From: Megalobrama amblycephala
Lineage: Eukaryota > Chordata > Actinopteri > Cypriniformes > Xenocyprididae
Reading direction: 5' to 3'
DNA length: 64,000 nt
Assembly: GCF_018812025.1 (NCBI RefSeq)
Contig: NC_063045.1
Coordinates: 48,986,691-49,050,690, forward strand
The position numbers and the translations under genes were made by a program. Positions 10,948 through 21,137 of the stretch are shown one piece after another (position 1 is the first letter of the stretch; each line of letters opens with the position of its first letter). A model generated the notes under the pieces. That model saw only the letters and a list, made by a program, of their open reading frames with translations, searched no databases and was not told the origin of the DNA.

Positions 10948-11922
10948 TCATTTCATATTTTTTTCCTGAGTTGTGCTCACCCTGCTTCGTTTGTACAGTT
11001 CTTTAATGGATTGCATGACCTCCTCTGTCTTTAGAGTGTATATGATGGGATTCAGCATAGGTGATATTTTCTGAGTAAGAGAATTGTTAATTATCCTGGC
11101 GTTTGGATGCAAAGGTGCTATGAGAGATGCAATATTATTGCTTAAAACTGGAATATAAAAAATTGCCACCAACATGAGATGTGAAGTACAGGTTTTTATG
11201 GATTTGATCCGGTCAACACCATGGGGAATTTTAAACAAAACTAAAGCAATGCAGACATATGAGATGAAGATCAAAATTAGTGGTGCAAAAATCAAGAGAC
11301 CATAGCAAATTTTACCTAACAAAAGATTTACAGAAATATCATTGCAGGCTATTCTATAGATAGGGCCATAATCACAAAAATAAGTATCAATCACATTAGA
11401 TCCACAAAAAGAAAGTCTATTCACAGATCCTACAATCATAGAAAAAAAAGCCACAGAAAAAATCCACATAACGCCTATAATCAGAAACATGGCTGTTTTG
11501 GTTACAATGGCATGATACCGTAGAGGAAAACAAATAGCAACCACTCTGTCATAAGCCAAGACAAGTAGTGTCAAAGACTGCAGATTCATGAAATGATACA
11601 CAAAAAACATATATGTCAAGCACGCTTCATATGAGATCTCCTGATGCTCGAATAAAAATGTGTCTATGACTTTTGGAATCAAAGCCGAGCTTCCACACAG
11701 ATCAGAAAGGGCCAGATGGAAAACACTAATGTATTTGGCTGTGTGAAGTCTGCGGGCCAAATAAATGATACACATGATGAATGAATTCCCTAAAACAGTC
11801 ACAACATACACCAAAGACAAGAACACATAGTAATATTTTGCATGTGGGACATTATAAAAGCCGTTCATGAAAAATGTTGCAGGACGAACAATGGTCACAT
11901 TTGCAGAGGAGTTTGACTGCAT
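10948..11922 (-). CDS. Odorant receptor OR2 (intact)
   Basis: A 324-residue receptor, tandem paralogue of OR1 with about 19 amino-acid differences by eye. Most are conservative; they lie in the N-terminus (ANVTI), TM2 (LALSDLC), the end of TM3 (AYDRVVAIC), TM4-TM5 and TM6. All class-A/OR landmarks seen in OR1 are kept: two sequons, GN in TM1, Asp in TM2, DR in TM3, KTCTSH, PMLNPIIY. The tail ends five residues earlier because the codon after NMK is TGA where OR1 has TGC. ATG 11922-11920 is chosen as for OR1. Its promoter is about 270 bp upstream. Confidence 0.95.
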   Translation of the reverse strand: MQSNSSANVTIVRPATFFMNGFYNVPHAKYYYVFLSLVYVVTVLGNSFIMCIIYLARRLHTAKYISVFHLALSDLCGSSALIPKVIDTFLFEHQEISYEACLTYMFFVYHFMNLQSLTLLVLAYDRVVAICFPLRYHAIVTKTAMFLIIGVMWIFSVAFFSMIVGSVNRLSFCGSNVIDTYFCDYGPIYRIACNDISVNLLLGKICYGLLIFAPLILIFISYVCIALVLFKIPHGVDRIKSIKTCTSHLMLVAIFYIPVLSNNIASLIAPLHPNARIINNSLTQKISPMLNPIIYTLKTEEVMQSIKELYKRSRVSTTQEKNMK

Positions 11923-12194
11923 GATGCTCGTGAAAGCTGTTGTCTGGCTTTTTGTGACCTGTGATGAACTGTTATAAAAATGCACTCAATAAAAGAGAAT
12001 ATTCAAATAATGATTTCATTTCAGCCACAGTGCTTTAATGAATACAATAATGTGGATCTTTGATATAACCATACTGAATTAATAAAATGAGTTATCATTA
12101 TAAAAGTGTTAGAAATAAAGAGAAGAAACACAAGGTTTATACTCTACCTTCTTCAGTCTGGCTCAAGCATCTCATTCTGCCAGCGATCAGACAA

Positions 12195-12261
12195 ATTTAT
12201 ATTAGTTCATTCTCTTGAGATTGGGACTTTATTTGTTGGATCAACCCTTCTCCCTAGAGAC
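12195..12261 (-). promoter_or_regulatory. OR2 core promoter: TATA box and Olf/EBF-like site
   Basis: TATAAAT on the minus strand (12201-12195) and CTCCCTAGAGAC (12250-12261), with the same order and spacing as at OR1. Confidence 0.55.
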
Positions 12262-12858
12262 TTGAGGACAAAGACAGGAGTTTATTTTGATTCATACATA
12301 ATAAAAAGTATACCATGATTAAAAAGTACCATGTTCAAAATGTTGCTGCTGCTGTTATAGTAGCAAGGATGTGTTTAATGTTAACGTTGTACTTTAGAAT
12401 TTACGTTGAGGAACAGTAGGCCTACAATCATTTTTGGTAAAAGGTAAATATAGAGAATATTCACTCATTGGTCTGTTCACACAGAACATTTTCTTTTTTT
12501 TACATTCCACTTGCGCTACTTTTCTATTGCTTTTCTATGTAGATGTGCTAGATGGACATTTTTGTCTCGGCATGACACTTTTATCTCATGTTTGACACTG
12601 TATTCTAAAAATGCAGCACTAAATTTTTATTTTAAAAAATCCTCTTTTCTGTTCTGTGTGAACTGTGTGAACCCATATGGTGCACTGATGGAACAAAAGA
12701 TGTTGTCGCAGGTATCAGTATCAGTATCAGCTTACAGTCTAGTACAACTGGAAATCACATTTGATACTCAGAACAAGCAACACCAAAAGTCAATAAAATA
12801 AGTTTTGCTCTGTCAATGAAAATACCTCCAAATGAAGCCAAAGCAGGGTAAATAAGGG

Positions 12859-13100
12859 TGTGTTCACACTTGTAATTAGGTTCACTGGGTTTGTTTGGTT
12901 CGGACCAAAAAAAAAAAAAAATGTAGTCCTGGTCCATGTAGCTGCAGATTGGCATTTTTGGGTGTTTTCACACCTATGGATCGTTTGTTTGGTTCCCGAA
13001 ACAGGGACTAAATTTGTTACAATGTTGCATTTTCTTCTTGGTTCGGTTCGCTTACACATAGCAACATTTCAAAGCGTACCAAAATGCGTTTCCTCCTAAA
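12859..13100. repeat. Short interspersed repeats (GTTTGTTTGGTTC type)
   Basis: Two adjacent segments share a start of the kind TGT(G/T)TTCACAC and a GTTTGTTTGGTTC core (12859-12930 and 12960-13080), typical of degenerate MITE ends. A related segment is at 7796-7860. No coding potential. Confidence 0.4.
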
Positions 13101-13403
13101 AGAGCTACACGAATTTAAACGGTTGCGTCTTTTTAAAGATGTCTGCATTTCTGGGTGCGGTCGCTATATGGCTCCTCTTGACAGCCATAATCGCTGTCTT
13201 ACGTGTCTTTACGGCTTTCGTGGATGGTTCATGTTCTCATTGCGGGAATATGACCATCAAGATGCTTTGATCTAGACTTGATTATCTTAAACAGTATTGA
13301 GTCCCCTCTGTCACACCCTGATCTAGTTCCTCTTTTCATGAGGGGGCTACTTCGGCTGGTGGCCAGGGTGATCTGAGGGTTACGGTGTGGAACAACCCGA
13401 CGA

Positions 13404-13575
13404 GCAGTGTTGGGCACGTTACTTTAAAAAAGTAATTAGTTATAGTTACTAGTTACTTCTCACAAATAGTAACAGAGTTAGTAACTGAGTTACATCATTA
13501 TAAAAGTAACTAATTACCAGGGAAAGTAACTATTGTGTTACTTTAAAAAAAAAATATATATATATATATGTCAAA
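13404..13575. repeat. MITE-like repeat with GTAACTAGTTACTT core
   Basis: Begins AGTGTTGGGCACGTTACTTT and carries many near-palindromic AGTAACTAGTTACT-like segments, ending in an A-run and (AT)n at 13545-13570. This is a widespread fish repeat type. Only one end is clear. Confidence 0.5.
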
Positions 13576-13787
13576 TAACTTGAATGCCCCCATTATTAAA
13601 TATAAGTCTAAGAATAAATAATTCTTGATCCGACTCGTGACTCATGATCCGCTCTTGCTTATGAAATTTCTCTGTACTGGTATTAAAGAAAATGTAGTTT
13701 CATATATAGCAGGCAATATAATCATGGATGCGCGGGCACGATCACTGGCGCGTGAACTGGAGCGTGTCTTATAAATGAACCGAACAG

Positions 13788-14123
13788 TGGCGGCTGGTGC
13801 AAAAAATTTTTGGGGGGGCGCAAAAAAAAAAATGTAGAAACACAGGAATGAATAGGCTAATTGTTAAATAATTTAACAAGTGATATAATAATGTATCTTT
13901 ACTGCTTATCTAAAACATGGAAAATTCAGTATTTAAAGCATGCCATAGGGCTGGGATCTAAAAAAAAAAAAAAAAAAAAAAAATCTGTATTTAATTAAAA
14001 AAAATATTATTTCACATCCTGTTGTCCTAGAAACAATGTTCATATTGAAGGCTATAAAAACAAGATGTGCTATGTTATGTGCAAAATGGGGTCAAATCAC
14101 ATTAGGCCTAGGCTATATTTTAA
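13788..14123. repeat. Left part of a possible hAT element split by the DIRS insertion
   Basis: Starts CAGTGGCGGCTGGTG followed by a G-run and A-runs (13807-13990). Sequence resembling the other end (GGTGCGTCGCCC) lies at 20107-20123, beyond the DIRS element. The pairing is tentative. Confidence 0.3.
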
Positions 14124-14164
14124 AACATCTCGGGTTACGTCTGTAACCCTGGTTCCCTGAATAA

Positions 14165-14326
14165 GGGAACGAGACGCTGCGTACCGCATTGGGAACGCCT
14201 CTGCGTGATTACGTCTTGAAGCACTCGTGAAATCAAACCAATAGTGTAGCGGGACGTCAGAGCGGGTGACGTCACGGACCAGGAAACTATAAAGCACCCC
14301 TGAGAACAAAGAACGGCAGCTTCTGT
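14165..14326. repeat. D1 inverted terminal repeat, left
   Basis: About 160 bp that pair with 19276-19436 in inverted orientation at near identity from GACGCTGCGTACCGC through the AACTATAAAGCACCCC segment. On the + strand this copy carries a TATAAA-type box at about 14287-14293; the right copy carries it in the minus-strand sense, where it would drive the element's coding strand. Confidence 0.9.
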
Positions 14327-14377
14327 TATGGATGAAGCAGACGCTCACAGGCGTGCAGGGAGTATGGCTAAGCTACG

Positions 14378-14482
14378 CAGCGTCTCGTTCCCATATTCAG
14401 GGAACCAGGGTTACAGACGTAACCAGAGACGTTCCCTTTCATGGGAACATCGACGCTGCGTACCGCATTGGGAACGCTATCC
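14378..14482. repeat. D1 internal complementary region (circle-junction-like)
   Basis: Left half (14378-14430) is the reverse complement of the element's left end (14127-14180). Right half (14434-14482) is the reverse complement of its right end (about 19403-19445). The halves meet at a single GTT (14431-14433). It lies just 3' of the recombinase frame, where DIRS elements carry this region, used as a template to restore the ends. Confidence 0.9.
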
Positions 14483-14522
14483 CAACTAGGCCATAAGACC
14501 ACATGCCTGTTGTGTTATTATT

Positions 14523-15668
14523 TCAGGACGACAGGACTGAGGACCCTGGAGTGGAGCCCAAATCAAGGTTATAAAACCTGACAAAAGTAAGCTGAGAAGA
14601 CCACCCAGCAGCATCACATATATCTTGGAGGGGAACCCCCGACATCAAAGCCTTTGAGGCAGCCATACCCCTGGTAGAATGTGCCCGGACAGCTAAAGGA
14701 GGGGGCTGTCCGGCCGATTTGTAAGCAAGAGAGATGGCCTCGACCACCCACTTACTCATTCTCTGCTTAGACGCAGGACCTCCCTTATTAGAAGAACCGT
14801 AACACACAAACAATTGTTCAGTCTTTCGCCACAGGGCAGCTCTGTGGACATACGCGTCTAAAGCCCTCACCAGGCAGAGCAGATTTAGTTTTTCCTGATC
14901 CGGATTCGTAAAAGGTGGAGGACAGAAGGCCTGCAGCACAATAGGCCCTGGGACGTTTGTAGGGACCTTAGGAACATATACAGGTCTAGGATGTAAAAAG
15001 GCTTTGACCATTCCAGGTGCAAAGTCCAAACATGAAGGAGCAACCGATAGTGCTTGTAAGTCCCCAATTCTCTTGAGGGATGTTATGGCCAGAAGAAATA
15101 AGGTTTTGAGAGTAAGGATCTTCTCAGATGCTTCCTCTAGAGGTTCAAAGGGAGCCGCAGCTAACCCTTCCAACACAATGGCTAAGTCCCAGGAAGGGCA
15201 TTTTTGTGCATACAACAGGCCTCAGCCTCTGAGTACCACGGAGAAACGTACAACTAAAGGGTTTCTACCAACAGAAAGACCTTCTATCTTTGCGTGATAA
15301 GCGGAAATAGCAGCAATATAAACCTTCAATGTAGAAGGAGTTAAACCATCCGAGAACTTCTCTTGGAGAAATTGCAGTACTTGACTGATAGAAGAGTGGA
15401 ACGGATCCACCTGACAGTGGCTACACCAAGTAGCAAACAGTTTCCACTTATACGCGTACAGTTTTCTCGTGGTTGGAGCTCTGGAGTGGAGAATGGTCTC
15501 TACAACCTCAGTTGAGAGACCAGATTCTACGAGCTTGGCCCCCTCAGGGGTTTCCATATTTCTGGGCGCGGGTGAACTATTGCACCGCCCAACTGAGACA
15601 GGAGGTCTTGTCTGATAGGAATCTCCATGGGGGAATCTTCTAAGAGGGATACTAGATCCGTGAACCAT
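14523..15668 (-). pseudogene. DIRS tyrosine recombinase, split by TGA
   Basis: The frame runs from ATG 15668 to the stop at 14523-14525 but is cut by TGA at 15224-15222. N-terminal part: core-binding domain with RAPTTRKLYAYKW and LQEKFSDGLTPSTLKVYIAA. C-terminal part: catalytic domain with the first Arg in SLKRIGDLQAL, the box HSTRGMA, the W of AAGWSS, and the nucleophile Tyr in FVRFYNLD, so all catalytic positions are present. Around the TGA a neighbouring frame reads more naturally (15240-15200), which suggests a one-base loss and a one-base gain that nearly compensate. The start overlaps the RT/RNase H frame by about 140 bp, as is usual in DIRS elements. Probably non-functional. Confidence 0.85.
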
Positions 15669-17686
15669 ACTCGGGTCGGCCAGAATGGGGCTACCAATAT
15701 TAGACGGACCCCGTCCCGGCGAACCCTCTCCAGAACTCCGGGGAGCAGAGCAATCAGGGGAAATGCGTACAGACGCAGCCTCGGCCATGTCTGTACCATA
15801 GCATCCAACCCCAGAGGGGCTGGATGGGTCAGAGAAAACCATGACGGGCAGTGAGACGTCTCTTTCGAGGCAAATAGGTCGACTTGTGCACGACCAAACT
15901 TTTTCCATATCAGCTCCACCACTTCGGTATGGAGCCTCCATTCCCCGGGCCTCGGCCCCTGCCTCGACAGGATGTCTGCTCCCACATTTTGATGTCCCAG
16001 GATATAAGCTGCTCTCAGAGAGAGAAGCTTGCCCTGGGACCACAGGAGGATCTGATGAGCTAACTTGCACAATTGGCGAGACCTCAGACCCCCCTGATGG
16101 TTGATATAAGAGACCACCGACATGTTGTCTGACTGAACTAACACGTGATGGCCCCTCAGGTCTGGGAGGAAGTATTTGAGTGCTCGAAATACCGCCATCA
16201 TCTCCAGCTGATTTATATGCCGAGATCGATGATGGTCCTCCCAAAGACCTTGAGCTGAGCGACCACTCATGATCGCTCCCCACCCTGTGAGAGAACCATC
16301 CGTCGTTAGCATTTTGCGACGACAAGGAGCTCCCAGCACAAGACCTTGGGATAGAAACCAAGGCTTCTTCCACACCGCCAAAGCACGAAGGCATCGCCGC
16401 ATGACCTTGATTGTGCGAAAAGGATTTCCCCTCTGAGAAAACCCTCTGGTTCTGAGCCACCACTGTAGGGGTCTCATGTGCAGCAGGCCAAAAGGTATCA
16501 CGTTGGACGCAGCTGCCATCAGACCCAACATTCTCTGAAATTGTTTCACAGTGAGTGACTGGCCTAACTTCACCCCTTTCACAGCTGAGAGAATGGAATT
16601 CACCCAAGCAGGGGACAAATGTGCCTGCATCGAAGTGGAATCCCAAACTACCCCTAGGTAATTGGTAGTCTGAGCCGGTAAAAGCACACTTTTCTTGGCA
16701 TTGAGTCTCAACCCTAACCTCTTCATATGGGACAGAACTACATCTCGATGTTGAACTGCCTGTTGCTCTGATTGAGCTAGAATCAACCAATCGTTGATAT
16801 AATTCAGCACGCGGATGCCCTGGAGTGTCAGAGGAGCCAGCGCTGCATCCACGCACTTCGTGAAGGTGCGGGGTGAAAGGGATAGGTCAAACGGAAGAAC
16901 CTTGTATTGGTAAGCTTCACCCCCGAAAGCAAACCTGAGGAACTTCCAATGCGAAGGATGGATTGATACATGGAAGTACGCGTCTTTCAGATCTATTGTC
17001 ACAAACCAGTCCTCGGACCTGATCTGTGTAGTGATCTGTTTGAGTGTTAGCATCTTGAACTTGAGCCTTTGCACTGAACGATTTAACATGCGTAAATCTA
17101 GAATAGGACGCAACCCTCCATCCTTCTTCGGAACTATGAAGTATCGGCTGTAAAACCCTGACTGTATGCTGGTGGGAGGAACCCTCTCTATAGCTCCCTT
17201 TTGCAAAAGTGTCATCACTTCTTGTTCCATGACCAGAGACTGCTGGGGGTCCACTACTGTAGGGAGGACCCCGTTGAACTGGGGCGGGCGAAACCTGAAT
17301 TGTATTTTGTAACCCTTTTTTATCATTTGCAGCACCCATTGAGAAATATTGGGAAGACTTTTCCATTCTTCTAAATATTCTACTAAGGGAACCAGTCTCT
17401 CAAGACTGGTCTCTGGTGTTTTTTGAGCACTTGGCTCGACGCCCTGAAGCGGCACACCGGCAGGGAACAGTCGAATCAAGCGCTGACCGATCCTCCTCAG
17501 AGGATCGGGGGGGACTGCTGTGCCCCGAGACACACGAGGTGGCGGGGTTGACAGAACGGCCCCCTGAGGGCACCGAAGATGGGTCAACTTTATAGATTTA
17601 AATTTTTCTGGACCCTCTCCGGATGGGGCTGCCCTCGGAAGTCCTGGACCCCTCGTGTCAGGACTTTTTCGAAGCCTTCCTGGCAA
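15527..17686 (-). CDS. DIRS reverse transcriptase / RNase H, uninterrupted frame with mutated YxDD
   Basis: 719 codons, unbroken. N-terminal linker (1-130), then RT with KKDGGLRPILDLRMLN, TIDLKDAYFHV (first catalytic Asp) and the YxDD box, which here reads Y296-I-N298-D299, followed by GLRLNAKKS and NYLGVVWDS. RNase H follows with TTDGSLTGWG, INQLEMMAV, VQSDNMSVV and GADILSR, and then the DIRS-specific tail (VDLFASKETSHCPSWFSL). The Asn for Asp in the active-site pair (codon AAC, 16795-16793) should abolish polymerisation. PFDLS also stands where the family usually has a Gly. The frame overlaps gag by 29 bp and the recombinase by about 140 bp. A relic frame not yet broken by stops. Confidence 0.9.
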   Translation of the reverse strand: MPGRLRKSPDTRGPGLPRAAPSGEGPEKFKSIKLTHLRCPQGAVLSTPPPRVSRGTAVPPDPLRRIGQRLIRLFPAGVPLQGVEPSAQKTPETSLERLVPLVEYLEEWKSLPNISQWVLQMIKKGYKIQFRFRPPQFNGVLPTVVDPQQSLVMEQEVMTLLQKGAIERVPPTSIQSGFYSRYFIVPKKDGGLRPILDLRMLNRSVQRLKFKMLTLKQITTQIRSEDWFVTIDLKDAYFHVSIHPSHWKFLRFAFGGEAYQYKVLPFDLSLSPRTFTKCVDAALAPLTLQGIRVLNYINDWLILAQSEQQAVQHRDVVLSHMKRLGLRLNAKKSVLLPAQTTNYLGVVWDSTSMQAHLSPAWVNSILSAVKGVKLGQSLTVKQFQRMLGLMAAASNVIPFGLLHMRPLQWWLRTRGFSQRGNPFRTIKVMRRCLRALAVWKKPWFLSQGLVLGAPCRRKMLTTDGSLTGWGAIMSGRSAQGLWEDHHRSRHINQLEMMAVFRALKYFLPDLRGHHVLVQSDNMSVVSYINHQGGLRSRQLCKLAHQILLWSQGKLLSLRAAYILGHQNVGADILSRQGPRPGEWRLHTEVVELIWKKFGRAQVDLFASKETSHCPSWFSLTHPAPLGLDAMVQTWPRLRLYAFPLIALLPGVLERVRRDGVRLILVAPFWPTRVWFTDLVSLLEDSPMEIPIRQDLLSQLGGAIVHPRPEIWKPLRGPSS

Positions 17687-18826
17687 TAATAACAGTCCGC
17701 AGATCTGTTGTACCCCGGGAAGGCTTCACTTGTGCTGCCCTACCCGGTCCCCAAGATCTTTTCGGGGGAGCACGGGTGGCAACACTTCGTTTTTGCTGCG
17801 CTCTATGCGCAGATGAGGAGCTTGTAGATGCCTGAGGCTGCTCCCGCTCAGCAGCCTCAGCAGAGCAGCGAGGGAAAAACTTCTGAAAGGCCGCAGACTG
17901 ACGTTTTGCCTCCTGGAACCTCTCGACGACCGATGTTACGGAGTCGCCTAAGAGGCCCTGAACAGAAACTGGCGCGTCAAGGAGCACTGCTTTATCGCGT
18001 TCTTTAATATCTGATAAATTCAGCCATAAATGCCTCTCCGTGGCCACCAGGGCTGCCATAGAACGACCGATTGTTTTTGCCGTCTCCTTGGTGGCCCGGA
18101 GAGCTAAGTCAGTTGCCTTCCTTAATTCTTGAATACACTCAAAAGTCGACAAAAAAAAGCTTGGTATGCCTGGAGGATCGACATAGTATGGAGACATGCT
18201 ACCACCTGACCCGCTGAGGTATAAGCCCTGCCCACCAACGCTGATGTTGTATGCAGGGGTCTGGTGGGCAAAGTCAGGGATTTTAACGACGATGCTGACT
18301 CAGGCGAGAGATAGCTCGCGAGCATCTCTTCGACCTGAGGCATCGCCGTATAACCGTGTTCTTTCCCTCCCATGATGTTACTATACAAAGATGTTGCTGG
18401 GTTATGAACACGGAAATGTGCCGGACTCTGCCACAATCTCGACACCTCAGTGTGGAGATCTGGAAAGAACGGCAATCCCCGGGGCTGAGGTTGTGCTCGG
18501 GCGGGGAGAAAGCGCTCATCTAATTTACTTTTAACTCGCGCTTCAGGTCTTTCTTCTGGCCATTTGATTTTTAATTTAGCCACCGCCTGAGTCAACACCT
18601 CTAAAAGCTCCTCATATGCTGGAGATGCGGATGGCGGGTCCTCATCTCCAGCCCCGGAGCTCGCTACATCCATCTCCTCGGAGACAGATAAGCGAAGCTC
18701 CGGTGCCTCCGCTCTGGGGGAAGAAACCGCTACATGTGCTTCCGCAGCCAGAGAAGAGGCAGCAGATCTGGCAGGTGAGGGTCGAGATAGGGCAGGACCC
18801 GTCTCTAACCCCTCCACCAGATCCAT
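17658..18826 (-). pseudogene. DIRS gag-like ORF, frameshifted
   Basis: Two overlapping frames: 18826-18122 (234 codons, MDLVEGLETG..., with an acidic and Ala/Ser/Pro-rich N-terminus, then LPFFPDLHTEVSRLWQ) and 18197-17658 (179 codons, with ELRKATDLALRATKETAK and ATERHLWLNLSDIKERDKA, then a basic Ser/Arg tail). The second continues the first after a shift near an A8 run at 18151-18158 (T8 on the coding strand). The product would be the capsid/nucleocapsid-like protein of the element. ATG 18826 is the first Met after the terminal region. Confidence 0.85.
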
Positions 18827-19275
18827 TTGTGAACCCCAGGAGCGAAGTCTTCGCTGTGCCTCGGCAGCAGCGGGACCCGCGCCCTAGGGAACACTCGCCG
18901 TGGCGTCCTCCTTTTTATCAAAGAACGCGCGGCGTGATCGGAGTACACGGAGCGTTAACTTCTCACAATGCACGCAGACAGCTCTCTCGAGAGCTGCCTG
19001 TGCATGCTCCACTCCCATTCAAGCAACACACATATCATGTGTATCCCCGCCCGTGATGAAACGAGGGCAGGGAGGAGCACATTTAGTAAACTGTTGCTTA
19101 TCTCTCTCCGCCATAATAGTGTCTTTTGCAATATATATATATAAATAATATTGATATATATGCTTGGTGACTAAAATACTCTTGTCCTCGGACGAAGAGA
19201 TATTTTGTTTGCTGTAGATAATGACAGACAACACCAAATAAGACACACAATACACAGAGCGCTTGCTGAAGACAC

Positions 19276-19436
19276 AGAAGCTGGCGTTCTTTGTTCTCAG
19301 GGGTGCTTTATAGTTTCCTGGTCCGTGACGTCACCCGCTCTGACGTCCCGCTACACTATTGGTTTGATTTCACGAGTGCTTCAAGACGTAATCACGCAGA
19401 GGCGTTCCCAATGCGGTACGCAGCGTCGATGTTCCC
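19276..19436. repeat. D1 inverted terminal repeat, right
   Basis: Inverted partner of 14165-14326 (see there). It carries the minus-strand TATAAA-like box (about 19306-19313), about 480 bp upstream of the gag ATG. The final GGGAAC ends at 19448. Confidence 0.9.
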
Positions 19437-19448
19437 ATTAAAGGGAAC

Positions 19449-20130
19449 TGTAACTTTACAATCTAAAAACAAAATGTTTTAAACAAAAAAACAGACTAAT
19501 TATTGTTATTATTTTGATTACGCTACAACAGTCACTACATAGTTACTGCTATCATACAAATACACTTAGTTGTAGGTTCGATTTTACTCAGATTGAACTC
19601 CATCTGTTTGGCGCGGCGGCGCTCGTTCACGGAAGTTTGTGCTTGCTGAAAGCTCGTCCACTCCTGACTGCAAAATGGAAATATTTTCTCGACTTTATAA
19701 CATTTAAAGATGGAGAATATGTCTGTGAAATGTAAATTATGCACTGAAATTATTGTATGTCACTTTAGCTTAAAGATAATAAATAGAGACGTTTCCACCA
19801 ATCACTGCACAAGTTAAGATTACGTATTATGACGAAAGCACGTTAGTGCTAGCCCTCCCAGAACCCATAGAGAATGCATTGCAGTGCCTGCAGTTCGAAA
19901 AAAAAGTTTTTTGAATGGAAGTCTATGGGAGCACTCGGGGCAAATCTCGGCCAGACTGAAATCGCCCAAAAAGAGGCGGTACTCCACAGAACGTGACTCG
20001 ACGCTGATTGGACTATATCCAGAGGCAGAACAAACACCTAGCAGTGACAGCTAGTGTAACTCTGTGGTTGAATGTGATTAAAAAATCCATCCCTTTCTCA
20101 CTTTGGTGGTGCGTCGCCCTATTGCCCTAA
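19449..20130. other. Right flank of D1, possible right part of the split hAT element
   Basis: No gene. A CpG-containing stretch at 19600-20050 with AACCCATAGAGAATGCATTG reads like a common fish transposon body. See 13788-14123 for the proposed partner. Confidence 0.35.
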
Positions 20131-21137
20131 TGAAGAAACCGAAACCGATATTGTTTCTTTTCGTTCTCTTCTTCTGGTATTAATTACAATGTGGATTTAT
20201 AGATGCAGAAAGCTGTGGCATTGTACTGAGTACTGTGTATATTATGTGCTGGGGTTGTGTAATTGCTCCTCATAGTTATTGACTATTAATTTTGTCAAAT
20301 ATAAGGTCAAATATAATGATTTAGTTCACTGAAGCACATACCTGCATTACATAGTCTGGGATCACTCTCAAGAAAAATCATTGATCCCCTAAAATCACTG
20401 TTTAATTCACAAAATGTTTGTCACAATCAGAACGCCAACCAATGGCAGCTAATGATTAATTCAAGACATCAAAATATTCAGGTATGTGAAGATTTCAGTT
20501 CATGAGGATAGCAAACCCCTAAAACATCTGTTATATTGAAAGTTCACAATTACAAATTATTAGATAGAGTAAAAGATATGTGTATTTGGCGTGCTGATGG
20601 GAAAGCTCCGAGCTCGGAATTTGGCCCAAACCCAGAGTACTCCCTCGTATCCCTGGCTGGGATAGGAACCAGCCAATAATGGGTGAGTCTGGGTGGTGGA
20701 GGGATGCAGAAAACTGTCGAAGAACATAAGTGAGTCAGCTATGTATATGTATAGGCCTCCTCACGTGTTGATTGGATAGATCATTTGAACATGTTCCTCC
20801 CAAACTTTGTTAATAAAACAACATTAAATGCAATCAAAATGTTTCTTACTGTTTACCTAAAATGCATTACATTCTATTGAGAATAATGTTCAAACATTTA
20901 TTTTTTAGAATCGTGATTGAAATCTATATTGTTTTGAAAAAAGAAAGAAATCACAAAGCAGCCTTATAGGTTTTAGCCCAAGAGTTTAAACATATTTGGC
21001 CTGTTTACAACACAATATCTGTTACAACATCAAACATGCAAATTCCTTGAAGTTTGTTATATTATATTTGTTGAATGATCATGATGCAGTGATGCATGTT
21101 GAGTGATGATGATGCAGTGAGATTAAACCTGTTATTA
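20131..21137. other. OR3 3' flank
   Basis: No gene. Segments near 20320-20360 and 20930-21130 match the 3' flanks of the other ORs (TTTGGCCTGTTTACAACAC, then the region before the stop codon). The stretch 20585-20735 (GAGCTCGGAATTTGGCCC...) is not shared and I do not recognise it. Confidence 0.5.

Larger units (their letters stand above)
8076..12946. repeat. Tandem block B (carries OR2)
   Basis: Second copy of block A (see 1588-7872), same orientation. Substitutions and small indels run throughout, so the duplication is not very recent. Confidence 0.85.
14124..19448 (-). mobile_element. DIRS-type tyrosine-recombinase retrotransposon (D1), nearly full length, inactivated
   Basis: A 5.3-kb element, coding strand minus: gag-like (18826 to 17658), RT/RNase H (17686-15527), tyrosine recombinase (about 15668-14523), then the internal complementary region (14378-14482). 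Terminal repeats are inverted. AAC stands at both outer junctions (14124-14126 and 19446-19448) and its complement GTT at the middle of the internal region (14431-14433). DIRS elements make a circular DNA intermediate that the recombinase inserts without a conventional target duplication. Defects: frameshift in gag, Asn in the RT YxDD motif, in-frame TGA in the recombinase. Confidence 0.9.

Noticed and set aside
15669..16856. Long second frame opposite the DIRS RT/RNase H
   Set aside because: A shadow of the RT frame; only the last part (from about 15668) reads as tyrosine recombinase.
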